Made by a program: the position numbers and the translations under genes. From the NCBI GenBank assembly GCA_003105015.1, contig PQAF01000009.1, forward strand, positions 1-41,175: 41,175 nucleotides of DNA, given 5' to 3'. The stretch comes from Rhodocyclales bacterium. GTDB taxonomy: Bacteria; Pseudomonadota; Gammaproteobacteria; Burkholderiales; Rhodocyclaceae. The notes under the pieces were generated by a model, which was not told where the DNA came from, did no database searches, and saw only the letters and a program-made list of their open reading frames with translations. Shown one piece after another: positions 40,110 to 41,175 of this stretch; position 1 is the first letter of the stretch; every line of letters begins with the position of its first letter.

Positions 40110-41144
40110 ATGCGCGCGATCCTCACCCCGCTCCTAGTATCGATCGCCCTGGCCGGAACGCCGGCCTTGGCGGCCGACCCGTCGCCCGCGCTCGCGCCGG
40201 GCCTGGTCAATCCCGGCTATCACGAGCCGCCGGCCTGGTTCAGGGAATCCTTCCTCGACATCCGCGACGACGTCGCCGAGGCGGCGAAAGCCGGCCGGCG
40301 CCTGATGCTCTACTTCTACCAGGACGGCTGCCCCTACTGCGCCAAGCTGCTGCGGGAGAACTTCGGCGAGAAGGCCATCGCCGACAAGACGCGCAAGCAC
40401 TTCGACGTGATCGCGGTGAACCTGTGGGGCGACCGCGAGGTGACCGACCTGGCCGGAAAAACGACCACGGAAAAAGCCTTCGCGAAAGCCCTGCGCGTGC
40501 AGTTCACGCCGACCCTGCTGATGCTCGACGAGAAAGGCGCCACGGCGCTGCGCCTGAACGGCTATGTGCCGCCGCACCAGTTCCACGCCGCGCTCGACTA
40601 CGTCGGCGGGCGCCTGGAGAAGGGCCAGTCGTTCACCGATTACCTGCTGGTGCGCGCGCCCGAGCCGGCGAGCGGAAAGCTGCACGCGCAGCCGTGGCTG
40701 CTGCCGGCGCCGCTGGACCTTTCGAAGCGCGACGGCAGGCCGACGCTGGCGATCTTCGAACAGAAGTTGTGCGCGGGCTGCGACGAGATGCATGCCGAGG
40801 GCTTCCCGCGGCCGGAGGTGGCGGCGCTGCTGAAGCGCTTCCGCGCCGGACGGGTGGACATCGCCGCGAACGAGGCCGTGAAGACGCCGGACGGGAAGCG
40901 GCTGGCGATGCGCGAGTGGGCGCGGCAGCTGAAGATCGTCTACACGCCGAGCTTCGTCTTCTTCGACGCTTCGGGGCGGGAAGTCTTCCGCGTCGAGGGC
41001 TACCTGCGCCCCTTCCACCTCGCCTCCTCGCTCGACTACGTCGCCTCCGGCGCCTACAAGAAGCAGCCGGAGTTCCAGCGCTTCATCGAGGCGCGCGCCG
41101 CGGCGCGGCGCGCGCAGGGGGAGAAGATCGAACTGATGAAGTAG
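40110..41144 (+). CDS. Secreted protein with two thioredoxin-like domains
   Basis: The 344-residue protein has a signal peptide (MRAILTPLLVSIALAGTPALA) and no membrane anchor after it. The first thioredoxin-like domain (about 45-165) has DGCPYCAKL, a CxxC near residue 75. A second (about 205-330) has LCAGCDEM, again a CxxC. VQFTPTLLMLDEKG and VYTPSFVFFDASG each contain the cis-proline region (TP) of the fold. Related single-domain proteins are called SoxW or thioredoxin_2 and reduce disulphides in the periplasm. The start has GGGAGA five bases before ATG. It follows gdhA by 89 bp, perhaps by chance. Confidence 0.88.
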   Translation: MRAILTPLLVSIALAGTPALAADPSPALAPGLVNPGYHEPPAWFRESFLDIRDDVAEAAKAGRRLMLYFYQDGCPYCAKLLRENFGEKAIADKTRKHFDVIAVNLWGDREVTDLAGKTTTEKAFAKALRVQFTPTLLMLDEKGATALRLNGYVPPHQFHAALDYVGGRLEKGQSFTDYLLVRAPEPASGKLHAQPWLLPAPLDLSKRDGRPTLAIFEQKLCAGCDEMHAEGFPRPEVAALLKRFRAGRVDIAANEAVKTPDGKRLAMREWARQLKIVYTPSFVFFDASGREVFRVEGYLRPFHLASSLDYVASGAYKKQPEFQRFIEARAAARRAQGEKIELMK

Positions 41145-41150
41145 CCGCCC

Positions 41151-41175
41151 TTATCCCCTCTCCCCGCTCGCGGGG
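41151..41175. repeat. Start of another CCCTCTCCCC palindromic repeat
   Basis: The last bases, CCCCTCTCCCCGCTCGCGGGG, begin a copy of the dispersed palindrome and are cut by the window end. Confidence 0.6.

Overview
The window is GC-rich bacterial chromosome with a betaproteobacterial flavour. The Cas, NrtABD-NirBD, NasA, GdhA and RND proteins all read as betaproteobacterial types, and short palindromes of the kind common in Rhodocyclales-like genomes sit between genes. The order-level guess is an inference from gene style only.

Layout. Positions 1-3532 are the leader-proximal part of a type I-C CRISPR array: 50 identical 37-bp repeats and 49 spacers, running off the left edge. A short leader and the full I-C cas set follow on the minus strand (cas3-cas5c-cas8c-cas7c, then cas4-cas1-cas2). 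A two-gene ParE/RelE-type toxin-antitoxin module sits on the opposite strand between the interference and adaptation halves. The cas8c gene carries an internal start with a strong ribosome binding site that fits Cas11c. Positions 12.3-15.3 kb hold a broken HI1420-type antitoxin, two tandem beta-hydroxyacid dehydrogenases and an RMD1/DUF155 membrane-anchored protein.

Positions 15.4-27.4 kb form a nitrate assimilation region. nasA (plus strand) converges on nrtA-nrtB-nrtD-nirB-nirD (minus strand). Nitrate is imported by NrtABD, reduced to nitrite by NasA and to ammonium by NirBD. GdhA at 38.7 kb could incorporate ammonium into glutamate. Both nitrate units have near-consensus sigma-54 promoters. 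The nrtA leader has two small hairpins with hexaloops carrying A at position 1 and G at position 4; the second overlaps a strong intrinsic terminator. The gene just upstream encodes a NasT-type ANTAR antiterminator, so promoter, RNA switch and regulator all lie together. Next to nasT is a membrane hybrid histidine kinase.

Positions 27.4-31.6 kb encode a CopD-like membrane protein and a TetR-HlyD-FtsX-ABC exporter operon with a visible promoter and operator. Positions 31.7-34.1 kb are patchwork: an HVO_A0114-type DNA-binding protein with nested operators, a truncated SRAP (YedK) pseudogene, a perfect 32-bp palindrome, a HigBA module and a DUF2892 protein. Positions 34.1-38.4 kb hold an RND efflux pump and its adaptor, without an outer-membrane channel. 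gdhA, with two NtrC-like sites upstream, and a secreted double-thioredoxin protein finish the window. No rRNA, tRNA, transposase or integrase was recognised.
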